64,000 nucleotides of DNA from Parabacteroides distasonis ATCC 8503 (GCF_000012845.1 NC_009615.1:1821501-1885500); one strand, 5' to 3'. Positions 44,917 through 53,023 are shown, counted from the stretch's first letter. Numbers and translations are program-made. The notes: a model not told the origin generated them from the sequence alone.

Positions 44917-46056
44917 TTACTTTGTAAAAATACCCCCTATCTCTTTCAGCTCTTGCTCTTTATGATGCCTCGTTATGAAGCGGTTGATCGTCAAGTGAAG
45001 GATAGACCATAAAACCAAGTTCAAGAGCAAGAGGTAGGTGGCGTTTACCTTCATGGCCAATAAGACATTCAATACGATGAAAAAAACAGATACGCACAGA
45101 ATCGTCACCATCACCATCCGTACACGCATACCCGTACGAAGCAGCTTGTGATGGAAATGATTCTTATCGGGCAAGAACGGGTTACGATGATTACGAAGGC
45201 GATGAAGCACCACACGGATCACATCGAGTAAAGGGACCAAGACCGTGGAGAAAGCGATCACCATATAGGGATTTGGTAACTCCGGTGAGACTTGGTTCGA
45301 CACGCACAGATGGATGATCAGGAAACTGATCACGTAGCCCAGCGTAAGACTACCCGCATCACCCATAAAGAGCTTATGGCCACGGTTTGCGTTGCCAAAG
45401 ACGTTGTAACACCAAAAAGGCATGAGGACTCCCAGCGTACAGATGGCCAACAAGGCGTACACATACTGCATGCGGATAAAGAAGATCACGCTCAAGACCG
45501 ACAGGGCGATACTGCACAAACCGGAGGCCAAGCCATCGATACCGTCTATCAAGTTAATGGCGTTCGTGATATACACCACGATAAAGACCGTGACGGGGAT
45601 CCCCACCCAAGCGGGAACCGAGTACACACCGAACAAGCCTCCCAAGGAACCGAACCAATTACCGGACAGTACTAATAATAACGCCGACACGATCTGGACG
45701 GCGAACTTGTAACGGTAGCCAACACCCACTAGATCGTCGCAGACACCCACTAGATAGAGTAACGTCATGCCCACGAACAGAAAGAGATACTCATAGAGCA
45801 TGTTGAACGACAGGCTCGATGAGCCCATATCCCAAAAGTACAGGCGGAAGCCTATCACAAGGAACATGGACATCAGGATCACCGGAAAAAACGACAGGCC
45901 GCCCAGACGGGGGACCGGCGTCGTATGTACCTTACGGGAATCCGGGACATCATATAACCGTTTCTTGTGGGAGATCACCAAGATCCTCGGGATGATCACC
46001 ATCCCGAACAGCACGGAGAAAAGGAAGCCCGACAGTAGTAGTAATGTTATTTGCAT
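44917..46056 (-). CDS. WecA/MraY-type polyprenyl-phosphate sugar-1-phosphate transferase
   Basis: 379 aa, about 10-11 membrane segments. It starts capsule synthesis by moving a HexNAc-1-phosphate from UDP onto undecaprenyl phosphate. Landmarks: RKVHTTPVPRLGGLSFFPVI, LVGVCDDLVGVGYRYKFAVQ with the Asp pair, NAINLIDGIDGLASG, LFMGDAGSLTLGYV and the cytosolic HIR-type motif LPDKNHFHHKLLRTGMRVR. The exact sugar cannot be deduced; GlcNAc or a derivative is likely. Starts 14 bp after the wzc stop. Confidence 0.93.
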   Translation of the reverse strand: MQITLLLLSGFLFSVLFGMVIIPRILVISHKKRLYDVPDSRKVHTTPVPRLGGLSFFPVILMSMFLVIGFRLYFWDMGSSSLSFNMLYEYLFLFVGMTLLYLVGVCDDLVGVGYRYKFAVQIVSALLLVLSGNWFGSLGGLFGVYSVPAWVGIPVTVFIVVYITNAINLIDGIDGLASGLCSIALSVLSVIFFIRMQYVYALLAICTLGVLMPFWCYNVFGNANRGHKLFMGDAGSLTLGYVISFLIIHLCVSNQVSPELPNPYMVIAFSTVLVPLLDVIRVVLHRLRNHRNPFLPDKNHFHHKLLRTGMRVRMVMVTILCVSVFFIVLNVLLAMKVNATYLLLLNLVLWSILHLTINRFITRHHKEQELKEIGGIFTK

Positions 46057-46070
46057 GATTTGCGTATTAG

Positions 46071-48524
46071 TTATTTCTTCTTGTCACCGGCCTCGAAACC
46101 GTAACCATAGCCGTAGCCATAACCGTATCCCTTGCCGTAGCCGTATTTCTTGCCGTAACCGTAGCCGTAGCTGTTCTTGCGCTTCGTCATGTCCAAGCCG
46201 TTGATCACCGTCGCGAGCTTCGGGAACTTTCGCTCACGCCGCAACACGTTGATGTAGCTGAAACCGGCCTTCGGTGTCACGTCCGCACGGCAGACGTACA
46301 CGCACATGTCGGCCACACGGCCGATGATCGCCGTGTCCGTAACCATGCCGATAGGGGCTGTATCCAAGATGACATAGTCGTAGCGTTCCTTCAACCGGGC
46401 GATAGCCTTCTCCAGCACGTCACGGGCGACCAGCTCAGTCGGGTTCGGGGGGATGGGACCGCCCGGGAGGATATCGAGGTTAGGGCTGATATCGGATCGC
46501 TGGACCATGTCAAACAACTCCACGTGATCAGGGTCGCTAAGGTAGTTCGTGATGCCCTCCATCTTACGGGAGATATTGAACACCTTGTTCAGGCCCGGCT
46601 TGCGGATGTCCATGCCGACCACCACCACCCTCTTGCCCAAGTAAGCCAAGCTCACCGCCAAGTTGCCAGCGACGAAAGACTTGCCCTCGCCCGGTTGCGT
46701 GGAGCTGAAAAGGATCACACGCTCGTCCTTGCCTAGCATGAACAAGAGGTTCGTGCGCAACCCCCGGAACATCTCCTCCATCAGGTCGTTCTTGTTCTCA
46801 CGCACCACGATCGAGCCCTCACCCGTCTTCTTGACCAACGGGAGCTCCGCCAAGATAGCCACGCCCGTGATCGCCTCGACGTCCTCACGGTTCTCGATCT
46901 TGTATTTCAACAGGTCATGAAGGTAGACAATGCCCACCGGGATCGCCAGGCCCAAGATCAACGCCGCAAGCATGAAAACCATCCTCTTCGGGGCGACAGG
47001 ACGCTCATCGGCGAGCGGCTCCTCGATGATGCGGCCGTTGTTTGCCGTGGCTGCCAGCGTGATGGCGTTCTCCTCACGCTTCTGCAACAGCATGACGTAC
47101 AACGTGGCCTTGATCTCCTGCTGGCGGGAGATCGTCATGAACTCCTTCTCCTGCCTCGGGGCGTCGCTGATGCGGCTCTCGAACTTGCTCGCCTGACGGT
47201 CGATGTCCGCCTTGGCGATCTGGAGACCCTTCAAGACACTGTTCACCGTCGTCCTCACGTTGCGGCGCATAGCCTCGATGCCGGCGTTCATGTTGATGAT
47301 GGCCGGGTTGCTGTCCGAAGAGGTGCGCAACAGGCGCTTGCGCTCGATGATCATCGTGTTGTACTGGTCGATGACAGAGGTGAGGTTTTGATCCCGCAGG
47401 CCCACGTTGGCAGGGATCACCTCGTCCATGTTCGCAGGATCGTCGATATAATTGCGGAGATACTGCACCAAGTTGATCTGCGTGGCGTTCTCCGTACGTT
47501 GTTGCTCATACCTCGAGCTTTCCTGCAAAGCCATCTGGGCGTCGCTCGTCAAATTCGTCAGGCCGGAGCGTTGCTTGAAGGCAGCGAGCTCGCTCTCCGT
47601 AGTGCCCAGCTCGCCGTTGATGATGCCGATGCGCTCCTCGATGAACTCAGCCGTCTTCTGCGCCACCTCGTTCTTCTCGTCGTTGGCGTCCTGGTTGTAG
47701 AACGACACCAAGCGATTGATGAAGTCCACGCCTCGTCGCCTCACCGTGTTCCTCAAGGATACCTTGGCGATCGTCGTCGTCTTGGACGAGGGTGTCACGC
47801 TCAACTCCTTGCCGTAAGCCTCGGCAGTGGACGTGGGCGTATGGACGTGGGCCACCAGCTCGATCTCCCCGCCCTCCAACTCGGGTATGGAATCCATGCC
47901 CGTGAAACTGAAAACCCCCACGGGGGTGGGCAATATGGCGGGGAGCCTGTCGAAGCCCTGCTCCATCGTCTCCTCGTCACCCTCCTTGTCGATCTTGTAC
48001 TCCGCTCTCACCGTTAGCTGACCCTCCTTCGTGTAGCGCATGCGCAGCTCGACGGGGGCCACCAGACGGTCCGCCTCCTCGGGGGTGATGAACACGTTAA
48101 CGGGGGAGTTCTTGTATAACGGGGGGTTGAAGCCCAAGGCGTTCGACTCCTCCATGTCGATATATAGGCCCATGTCACTCACCACCTTCTTGATCAACGT
48201 GCGGGACCTCAGGATCTCGACCTCGTTGTCGAAGTTGCTCGTCATCGAGAGCATGCCGAGGTCCTGTATGGCGGCAAGGCCGCTGGCGGCGTTAGCCCCC
48301 TTCTTCTCGTCCTCCTTGATCAGCACCGACGACGTGACGTTATACACCGGCGTCTGGTAACGCAGGAACACGTACATGCCGATACAACAGGCCAGCACGC
48401 TCGCCACGAACCAAGGCCAATAAACCATATACTTGAAAAACACGGCGTAAAGATTGATCTCACGATCCTCCCCCTCCGGATTGTTATTATTATTATTGCT
48501 TGTATTTATACCATCGTCCACCAT
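46071..48524 (-). CDS. wzc: Wzc-type polysaccharide co-polymerase / tyrosine autokinase
   Basis: 817 aa. N-terminal Wzz domain with TM1 (MVYWPWFVASVLACCIGMYV), a long coiled coil (about 240-480), TM2 (MVFMLAALILGLAIPVGIVY) and a cytoplasmic BY-kinase: Walker A STQPGEGKSFVAGN, Walker A' GMDIRKPGLN and Walker B YVILDTAPIG. The C-terminal Tyr cluster, the autophosphorylation target, is extreme here: a Gly-Tyr tail with 10 or more Tyr (KKYGYGKGYGYGYGYG part). It controls chain length and export with Wza. Confidence 0.95.
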   Translation of the reverse strand: MVDDGINTSNNNNNNPEGEDREINLYAVFFKYMVYWPWFVASVLACCIGMYVFLRYQTPVYNVTSSVLIKEDEKKGANAASGLAAIQDLGMLSMTSNFDNEVEILRSRTLIKKVVSDMGLYIDMEESNALGFNPPLYKNSPVNVFITPEEADRLVAPVELRMRYTKEGQLTVRAEYKIDKEGDEETMEQGFDRLPAILPTPVGVFSFTGMDSIPELEGGEIELVAHVHTPTSTAEAYGKELSVTPSSKTTTIAKVSLRNTVRRRGVDFINRLVSFYNQDANDEKNEVAQKTAEFIEERIGIINGELGTTESELAAFKQRSGLTNLTSDAQMALQESSRYEQQRTENATQINLVQYLRNYIDDPANMDEVIPANVGLRDQNLTSVIDQYNTMIIERKRLLRTSSDSNPAIINMNAGIEAMRRNVRTTVNSVLKGLQIAKADIDRQASKFESRISDAPRQEKEFMTISRQQEIKATLYVMLLQKREENAITLAATANNGRIIEEPLADERPVAPKRMVFMLAALILGLAIPVGIVYLHDLLKYKIENREDVEAITGVAILAELPLVKKTGEGSIVVRENKNDLMEEMFRGLRTNLLFMLGKDERVILFSSTQPGEGKSFVAGNLAVSLAYLGKRVVVVGMDIRKPGLNKVFNISRKMEGITNYLSDPDHVELFDMVQRSDISPNLDILPGGPIPPNPTELVARDVLEKAIARLKERYDYVILDTAPIGMVTDTAIIGRVADMCVYVCRADVTPKAGFSYINVLRRERKFPKLATVINGLDMTKRKNSYGYGYGKKYGYGKGYGYGYGYGYGFEAGDKKK

Positions 48525-48531
48525 CTCTCTA

Positions 48532-48561
48532 AATTTTCAATTCTCAATTCTCTATTTTCAA
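48532..48561. repeat. TTCAATT-type repeat between wza and wzc
   Basis: AATTTTCAATTCTCAATTCT and a further TATTTTCAATT. On the minus strand it forms the leader ahead of wzc. Confidence 0.55.
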
Positions 48562-49359
48562 TTATTTAAGTATGTTCACCAACAGGCCGGCGATCGAGAC
48601 CAAGATCGAGATCGAGCTCACCCACAACGTCGTGCTGTTACCGATATCGGAGTTCTTCGCCTTCGTCTCGTTCGGCGTGACATAAAGGATGTCGTTCTGT
48701 TTCAAATAATAATACGGGGAGGTCACGATTCCGGCGTTGTTCAGGTCAAGGTTGATGATCTTGCGCTTCCCGCTCTCGTCCTCGCGGATCAGCTTCACGT
48801 TGTCACGTACGCCGTAGATCGTCATGTCGCCGGCCATCGCCAACGCCTCCAGAACGTTCACCTTCTCGTTCCCGATCGTGAAGCTGCCCGGACGGGCCAC
48901 CTCGCCCAAGACCGAGATCTTGTAGTTCGCCATGCGCACCGTCACGATGGGCGCCTCCTTCAAGTAAGGCCTCAATCTCTCACGGATCAGGCTCTCCGCC
49001 TCGTTCTTCGTCAAGCCGCCGACCCTCAGCGTACCGATCACAGGGAAGTCGATCTCGCCGGAGTTGTTCACGAGGTATTGCTGCAACGTGGGTTGCGTCG
49101 TCGTGTTGATGTTCGTCAGGGCCGCGTTCAACGGGGTCTGCACCGTCAGGTTGAACGGGGCCGCCGCCTGAGGGTCCGTCGTGTTGACCGTGATGCTCAA
49201 CAGGTCCTTCGGCATGATCTTGGCGTCATACAGGGGAAGCGTCCCCTCGAAATCGTTCACCGCCTCCGGGTTCTGGAGGTAGGGCACGTTCTTGTAGGAC
49301 GTGCACGCCGCCAGCAAAAGGGGCAGCGAGAATAGGAACAGTAGTCTTTTGATCTTCAT
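48562..49359 (-). CDS. wza: Wza-type outer-membrane polysaccharide export lipoprotein
   Basis: 265 aa. Lipobox LLLAAC with Cys19. Poly_export domain (DLLSITVNTTDPQAAAPFNL and TLRVGGLTKNEAESLIRERL) and a SLBB domain (ISVLGEVARPGSFTIGNEKV). A hydrophobic C-terminal segment (WVSSISILVSIAGLLVNILK) may form the outer-membrane spanning helix, as in Wza. It carries capsule polymer across the outer membrane with Wzc. Shorter than E. coli Wza, with fewer SLBB repeats, as usual in Bacteroidales. Confidence 0.93.
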   Translation of the reverse strand: MKIKRLLFLFSLPLLLAACTSYKNVPYLQNPEAVNDFEGTLPLYDAKIMPKDLLSITVNTTDPQAAAPFNLTVQTPLNAALTNINTTTQPTLQQYLVNNSGEIDFPVIGTLRVGGLTKNEAESLIRERLRPYLKEAPIVTVRMANYKISVLGEVARPGSFTIGNEKVNVLEALAMAGDMTIYGVRDNVKLIREDESGKRKIINLDLNNAGIVTSPYYYLKQNDILYVTPNETKAKNSDIGNSTTLWVSSISILVSIAGLLVNILK

Positions 49360-49406
49360 ATTATTTTGTTATCGTTTTTATTTCTTTAAACACGGATGAC
49401 ACGGAC

Positions 49407-49835
49407 TTAACGGAAAAGGCGGGACAGGAAACCTTTGGGTTTCTCCGGCTCGTATTCCGACTCGTATTTACGCGTCAAGTCCTCATAGCTCAGTCCCTTG
49501 GTCACCATCTCGTAGATCGTGCCCCAGTCCGGGAGGCCGCCGAGGTTGCGGTCGTCGATGAAAACGTCCGCCTTCAGCTTGCGGGAGAAGTGGTTGTTCC
49601 GGTCTCTCTCCTCCTCCGGGTAGTCACGGTTCACCGCGTAGAACTCCAAGCCACGCTCACGGCAGAAGGACAACGCCTCCTCCAAGAGCCCGCCCTCACG
49701 GACCGTCCAAAGGATCAGCTTATGCCGATCCGATTGCAATTTCCTCAACGTCTCGATGGCGAAAGGAAGCTCACGACCGATCGCCGGATACTTGTGCTCG
49801 ACGATCGTACCGTCGAAATCTACCGCTATTATCAT
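49407..49835 (-). CDS. HAD-superfamily hydrolase of capsule loci
   Basis: 142 aa from ATG 49835; an upstream TTG in frame (49850) lies in the repeat leader. HAD motif I DFDGTIVEH with the nucleophile Asp, motif II-like LILWTVREGG, and motif IV DVFIDDRNLGG. A small cap-less HAD phosphatase seen in Bacteroidales capsule operons; substrate unknown, perhaps a sugar phosphate. Lies between the small upxY-adjacent gene and wza. Confidence 0.85.
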   Translation of the reverse strand: MIIAVDFDGTIVEHKYPAIGRELPFAIETLRKLQSDRHKLILWTVREGGLLEEALSFCRERGLEFYAVNRDYPEEERDRNNHFSRKLKADVFIDDRNLGGLPDWGTIYEMVTKGLSYEDLTRKYESEYEPEKPKGFLSRLFR

Positions 49836-49840
49836 CTCTT

Positions 49841-49866
49841 TAATTCTCAATTTTCAATTCTCAATT
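49841..49866. repeat. TTCAATT-type repeat before the HAD gene
   Basis: AATTCTCAATTTTCAATTCT followed by CAATTA; minus-strand leader ending just before ATG 49835. Confidence 0.55.
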
Positions 49867-50008
49867 ATAAAAGGGCCGGACCACCGGACGGCCGGAGTGG
49901 TATATGTTAAAGCGGGGTCAGCCTATCGGCCAAAGCCAAGGGGTCTCCTAGCCGCTAGAGACGGCCATTGCCATCCGGGGGATCCGACCGTTTCTTTTCT
50001 GCCCTTAT

Positions 50009-50413
50009 CTAATTCTCGCTTAACCGGGGCAAGCCCTCCACCTCGCCGGCGTGCCATTCACGGTAGTCCGCCAAGGGAAACCCGGGGACGGTCAATAGCT
50101 TGTAATCCGACCCGTCTCTTCTCAAGATATGCTTGCGGGTATATGAGCGGAGCGAGCGATCCGTAACGGACACCATCACGATCGGGAACGGGTAGGCGAA
50201 CAGGCGCAACGGAGTGGTCTCGCTATCCGGGAACGCACGATGCAGCTGGTAGGCCGAACGCTCGAACGCTACCCAGTAGGGACCCGTGCAATACAGGTGT
50301 ATTGAGTTTCGGTTCGCACGCTCACGATCCATGATCTCTGTCAAACGCTCACGCAACAGGTTCATCAGCCGGATGCCCGAAGGGACGCCGCATGTCTCTC
50401 TCTCTTCTCTCAT
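50009..50413 (-). CDS. Unknown protein with MutS-domain-I-like motif, next to upxY
   Basis: 134 aa. Occupies the place where upxZ is usually found, 5 bp after upxY, but I see no UpxZ-like sequence. The stretch IHLYCTGPYWVAFERSAYQL resembles the start of MutS domain I (x-x-x-G-x-F/Y-x-x-F/Y-x-x-D/S-A), as in small stand-alone 'MutS-like' proteins of Bacteroidales. The rest is basic (SLRSYTRKHILRRDG). It may bind nucleic acid. Function unknown. Confidence 0.55.
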   Translation of the reverse strand: MREERETCGVPSGIRLMNLLRERLTEIMDRERANRNSIHLYCTGPYWVAFERSAYQLHRAFPDSETTPLRLFAYPFPIVMVSVTDRSLRSYTRKHILRRDGSDYKLLTVPGFPLADYREWHAGEVEGLPRLSEN

Positions 50414-50418
50414 ATCTT

Positions 50419-51531
50419 TTATTCATCGCCGTTCCCGTGCCCGAACCAGCGGTCGTAATCCCGTAAACGACGTATCAACACGGACTTGCTCCTCTTGGGC
50501 GAGGCCTCCTCCATCCAAGGGCCAACCAGCTCGTGCGCCATGCGCTGGTAGAGGCTGCTGTCCGTACAGCCGTACAGCGTGACCAGCAACAAGGCACGGG
50601 ATTGCGGCGCTTTTATCACCGGGAGCATGCTGCGCATCGTGGAGAGCAAACGATCGAACTCATCCGACTCGCCCAAAAGCAGATAGGCTGGAAGGAGCAA
50701 AGAGTAAAGCTTGCAACGGATCACGTCGGTCTCACCACGGAGAGAGGCGTAGCCACGCAGGACCTCACGGGCCAGACGGGCATCCTCATCCACTACCACG
50801 CCAGAGGCGTGGTAACGGCCCAAGGCCCCGTGCAAGCCCTCCGACAGACGGTCGTTGTCCAAATGGGTATACACGTGCTTGCCCCCCGTGTTCAGCTCGA
50901 TCAACTCGTACTCCCCAGCTCTCACCTCGAACAAGGGGACCCACAGACAGTCGAGGATACGCACCATCACGTCCTTATGCCCACCGCCCGGCTGCACCAC
51001 CACCTCCGCCTCCATGTCGGTAAAAGGGCCGGAGGTGATACGCACACGGTCGCCTTTCAACAAGCGGCCGCTATCTGGCACGTATACGGGAAGCTCGTTG
51101 GAGTAAGAAGCCGCGACCCAACGCAAGGTATCCATCTCACGATCCGAGAGGTACGGGAAATAAGACCGCCCGCCGGAGGAAACCCGGGGGAGGAAATTAT
51201 ACAGGGGAAGCGTACGCTTCAGGCTAAAGATCTCGTTCTCCGAGGCGTGGACGAACACGTAGTTGTACAGCAGGGGCCGTTTCGTGTTGACCATCTTGCC
51301 GCCCACCTTCCTCGCCTCGACATACGAGGGGGAGAAATACTCGAACAAGGCCTCCCCACGACGCTCACGGCGGGAAAGCTCAGCGTCCAGCCCCTTCGAG
51401 GGGCTGATCCTGTCACGCCCGCCACCGGCGGTAGGGAGCGTGAGCACGTACCAGCGGACGGCCTCCTGGTCACGTCGCTTCAGAACATGCGCCATGAACC
51501 TATCCGAGCACTTGCCTGTTAATATATCCAT
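50419..51531 (-). CDS. upxY: UpxY-type NusG-like capsule antiterminator with C-terminal extension
   Basis: 370 aa, about twice the usual UpxY length. NGN domain about 25-120 (RWYVLTLPTAGG, then KRPLLYNYVFVHASENEIF and YNFLPR). KOW domain about 155-215 (KGDRVRITSGPFTDMEAEV, then VPLFEVRAGEYELI). Residues 225-365 are helical; parts (LLLPAYLLLGESDEFDRLL, LLVTLYGCTDSSLYQRMA) resemble UpxZ, the trans-acting inhibitor of other UpxY proteins, so this may be a Y-Z fusion (inference). First gene of the capsule operon, 155 bp left of the invertible segment. It would prevent early termination in the long leader. Confidence 0.88.
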   Translation of the reverse strand: MDILTGKCSDRFMAHVLKRRDQEAVRWYVLTLPTAGGGRDRISPSKGLDAELSRRERRGEALFEYFSPSYVEARKVGGKMVNTKRPLLYNYVFVHASENEIFSLKRTLPLYNFLPRVSSGGRSYFPYLSDREMDTLRWVAASYSNELPVYVPDSGRLLKGDRVRITSGPFTDMEAEVVVQPGGGHKDVMVRILDCLWVPLFEVRAGEYELIELNTGGKHVYTHLDNDRLSEGLHGALGRYHASGVVVDEDARLAREVLRGYASLRGETDVIRCKLYSLLLPAYLLLGESDEFDRLLSTMRSMLPVIKAPQSRALLLVTLYGCTDSSLYQRMAHELVGPWMEEASPKRSKSVLIRRLRDYDRWFGHGNGDE

Positions 51532-51686
51532 CTCTATGATTATCTTTTCCAGTGGTTATCCCATGGTCCGAAAACAGACCCCACGGCAATTCAGAGCCCT
51601 ACCAAGAATCATTTACATCATCTTGATAAACAGCGTTTTATATTTTTAAATATGGCATTACTGAAAATTACCATCTCTCGAAATCT

Positions 51687-51709
51687 TAGGCTACTTGGGG
51701 AGTAGCCTA
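51687..51709 (+). repeat. Left inverted repeat of the capsule promoter switch
   Basis: 9-bp arms TAGGCTACT and AGTAGCCTA around the 5-bp core TGGGG. The partner at 52031-52053 is its reverse complement with one mismatch. The asymmetric core gives direction, so recombination between the two would invert the DNA between them. Confidence 0.9.
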
Positions 51710-51741
51710 AAAGGTGCGAGAACGGTTATCACCCGGTTGTA

Positions 51742-51827
51742 GAGACGGGGCACGCCCCGTCTCCCACTGTCTGATAGTAGCTTTAAGTTACCATTTGGAG
51801 GGGATGAGACGGGGCATGCCCCGTCTC
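51742..51827. repeat. Two REP-like palindromes inside the invertible segment
   Basis: 51742-51763 (GAGACGGGGCA then CGCCCCGTCTC) and 51806-51827 (GAGACGGGGCA then TGCCCCGTCTC, a perfect 22-bp palindrome). The TGTA/TACA flanks show they face opposite ways. This dispersed TGTAGAGACGGGGC-type repeat occurs in many Bacteroidetes. Confidence 0.75.
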
Positions 51828-52009
51828 TACAGGAATACACACAGGTTATAAGGCATGGTGGAATGATACCGGGAACAAGAGGTCATTTCACCCGCATCAC
51901 CATGTCTATACGTCTAGGATAAAACAGGAAAATCAAAAAATAGAGAGGATCAAACGCCTACAATGAGTAAACAAGCGCATTTGTTTGCTTGTTTTTAGTT
52001 ATTTTTTAC

Positions 52010-52017
52010 TACATTTG
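52010..52017 (+). promoter_or_regulatory. -7 element of the invertible capsule promoter
   Basis: TACATTTG, perfect TAnnTTTG. In this orientation it reads through the right repeat into the 3' end of the recombinase gene, antisense. Confidence 0.8.
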
Positions 52018-52030
52018 CGCCGTGAAAGAA

Positions 52031-52053
52031 TACGCTACTCCCCAAGTAGCCTA
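52031..52053 (-). repeat. Right inverted repeat of the capsule promoter switch
   Basis: Reverse complement of 51687-51709 at 22 of 23 positions; the only mismatch is C at 52033. It ends 6 bp from the recombinase stop codon. Confidence 0.9.
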
Positions 52054-52059
52054 CTCCCT

Positions 52060-52992
52060 TTACCCTACTTTCGGTACATGATTGTACACACTCTCAAAAC
52101 AAATTTTATTCACCGCAGACATCTTTTCCAACGAGAAACTTTTCAAATAGATTTGCGTAGTCTTGATCGATTTATGGCCCAATAGTTCGCTGATCATCTC
52201 AATCGGGACATCCTGTTCCTTCAAAATCATCGCAAAAGAATGACGGATCGAATATGAGGTGATCGGGATAGACACACCGCAGGCTCTCGCCAACCTCTTC
52301 AAATTCCGGTTAAAATGGGCCAAAGCGGAAGTGTACTCCTTGTAGGCTTCTTTTCCCACTTTTATCCCTTTCAAGAAAGGAAACAAATAGGGTGAGTCCT
52401 TACCTACATCACTTGACAGTTCCCTCAGCGACTCCCATGCGGTAGATTGTACCTCTATAAGCATCGGAGTACCCGTTTTCTGGCGTTTATATTCCAAAAC
52501 CCCACCCCGGACATTCTCCTTTTTCAGATGAGCGAAATCCACGAATGCCATACCGCAAAACTGGAACATCAGGCACAATGCCTGCCGTGTTTTTCTCAGT
52601 TCCGGATCATCTAATGAGGCCGTCATCAGAGAACGTAATAAATCCTGTGGTAACGCCTTTTTGCGTTTGCTCTCTATACCCGTGAAAACTCCCTTAAATA
52701 AATAAGGGATATAGGGGGCCAACCCTTCCTCCACCGCCATGTTGTACACACAACGGATCCGACGCATATAGGTCGACACCGTGTTCCATGTACATCCTTT
52801 ATTCAACAAAAAGGCCTGATAACGCCGAAGGTTCTCCTTATTGACATAGATATAGGGAATTACCTCCAACCCACAAAACCGCATGAATGAGTTCAATGCA
52901 TCCTGATAGCTCTTCGCCGTGGAATAACGCCCATCCACACGCAATTTATAGATATACAACCTCATCCCTTCTACTAAATCCTTTTTCTCCAT
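52060..52992 (-). CDS. Tyrosine recombinase next to the capsule promoter switch
   Basis: 310 aa, the usual size of the Bacteroidales promoter invertases. SAM-like N-domain about 1-100 and catalytic domain about 110-300. Visible: Lys172 in YKRQKTG, Tyr247-x-x-Arg250 in TSYSIRHSFA (this family has Tyr for the first His), His273 in LLGHKSIKTT and nucleophile Tyr282. At the first arginine position, Arg before GM-x-FVD in relatives, there is Cys146 (QFCGMAFVDF), coded TGC, one transition from CGC. If that alignment holds, the enzyme may be inactive. Stop codon 6 bp from the right inverted repeat; own promoter at 53024-53031. Confidence 0.9.
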   Translation of the reverse strand: MEKKDLVEGMRLYIYKLRVDGRYSTAKSYQDALNSFMRFCGLEVIPYIYVNKENLRRYQAFLLNKGCTWNTVSTYMRRIRCVYNMAVEEGLAPYIPYLFKGVFTGIESKRKKALPQDLLRSLMTASLDDPELRKTRQALCLMFQFCGMAFVDFAHLKKENVRGGVLEYKRQKTGTPMLIEVQSTAWESLRELSSDVGKDSPYLFPFLKGIKVGKEAYKEYTSALAHFNRNLKRLARACGVSIPITSYSIRHSFAMILKEQDVPIEMISELLGHKSIKTTQIYLKSFSLEKMSAVNKICFESVYNHVPKVG

Positions 52993-53023
52993 ACTATCGC
53001 TATTTTTTCGTGATAAAACTTAG

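Larger units (their letters stand above)
51710..52030 (+). promoter_or_regulatory. Invertible promoter segment of the capsule locus, OFF orientation
   Basis: 321 bp between the inverted repeats. Near its right end is a strong promoter: TACATTTG at 52010-52017 (perfect TAnnTTTG) with TTTG at 51984-51987. It points right, away from upxY (51531, minus). No leftward TAnnTTTG was found in the segment or between it and upxY. Inversion would bring the promoter to about 51716, reading into upxY with a leader of about 185 nt. Contains two 22-bp palindromes of the GAGACGGGGC type. This and the flanks fill the 528-bp gap 51532-52059. Confidence 0.85.

Noticed and set aside
46917..48017. 366-codon open frame on the plus strand
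   Set aside because: Antisense to wzc in a GC-rich stretch; composition artefact (runs of Arg, Val, His).
48454..49335. 293-codon open frame on the plus strand
   Set aside because: Antisense to wza and begins in a repeat; shadow.
50533..51522. 329-codon open frame on the plus strand
   Set aside because: Exactly antisense to upxY, with no start signal; GC-driven shadow.
51687..52992. Integrated element with attL/attR
   Set aside because: The two repeats are inverted, not direct, and enclose only a promoter, so this is an inversion switch rather than an integration.
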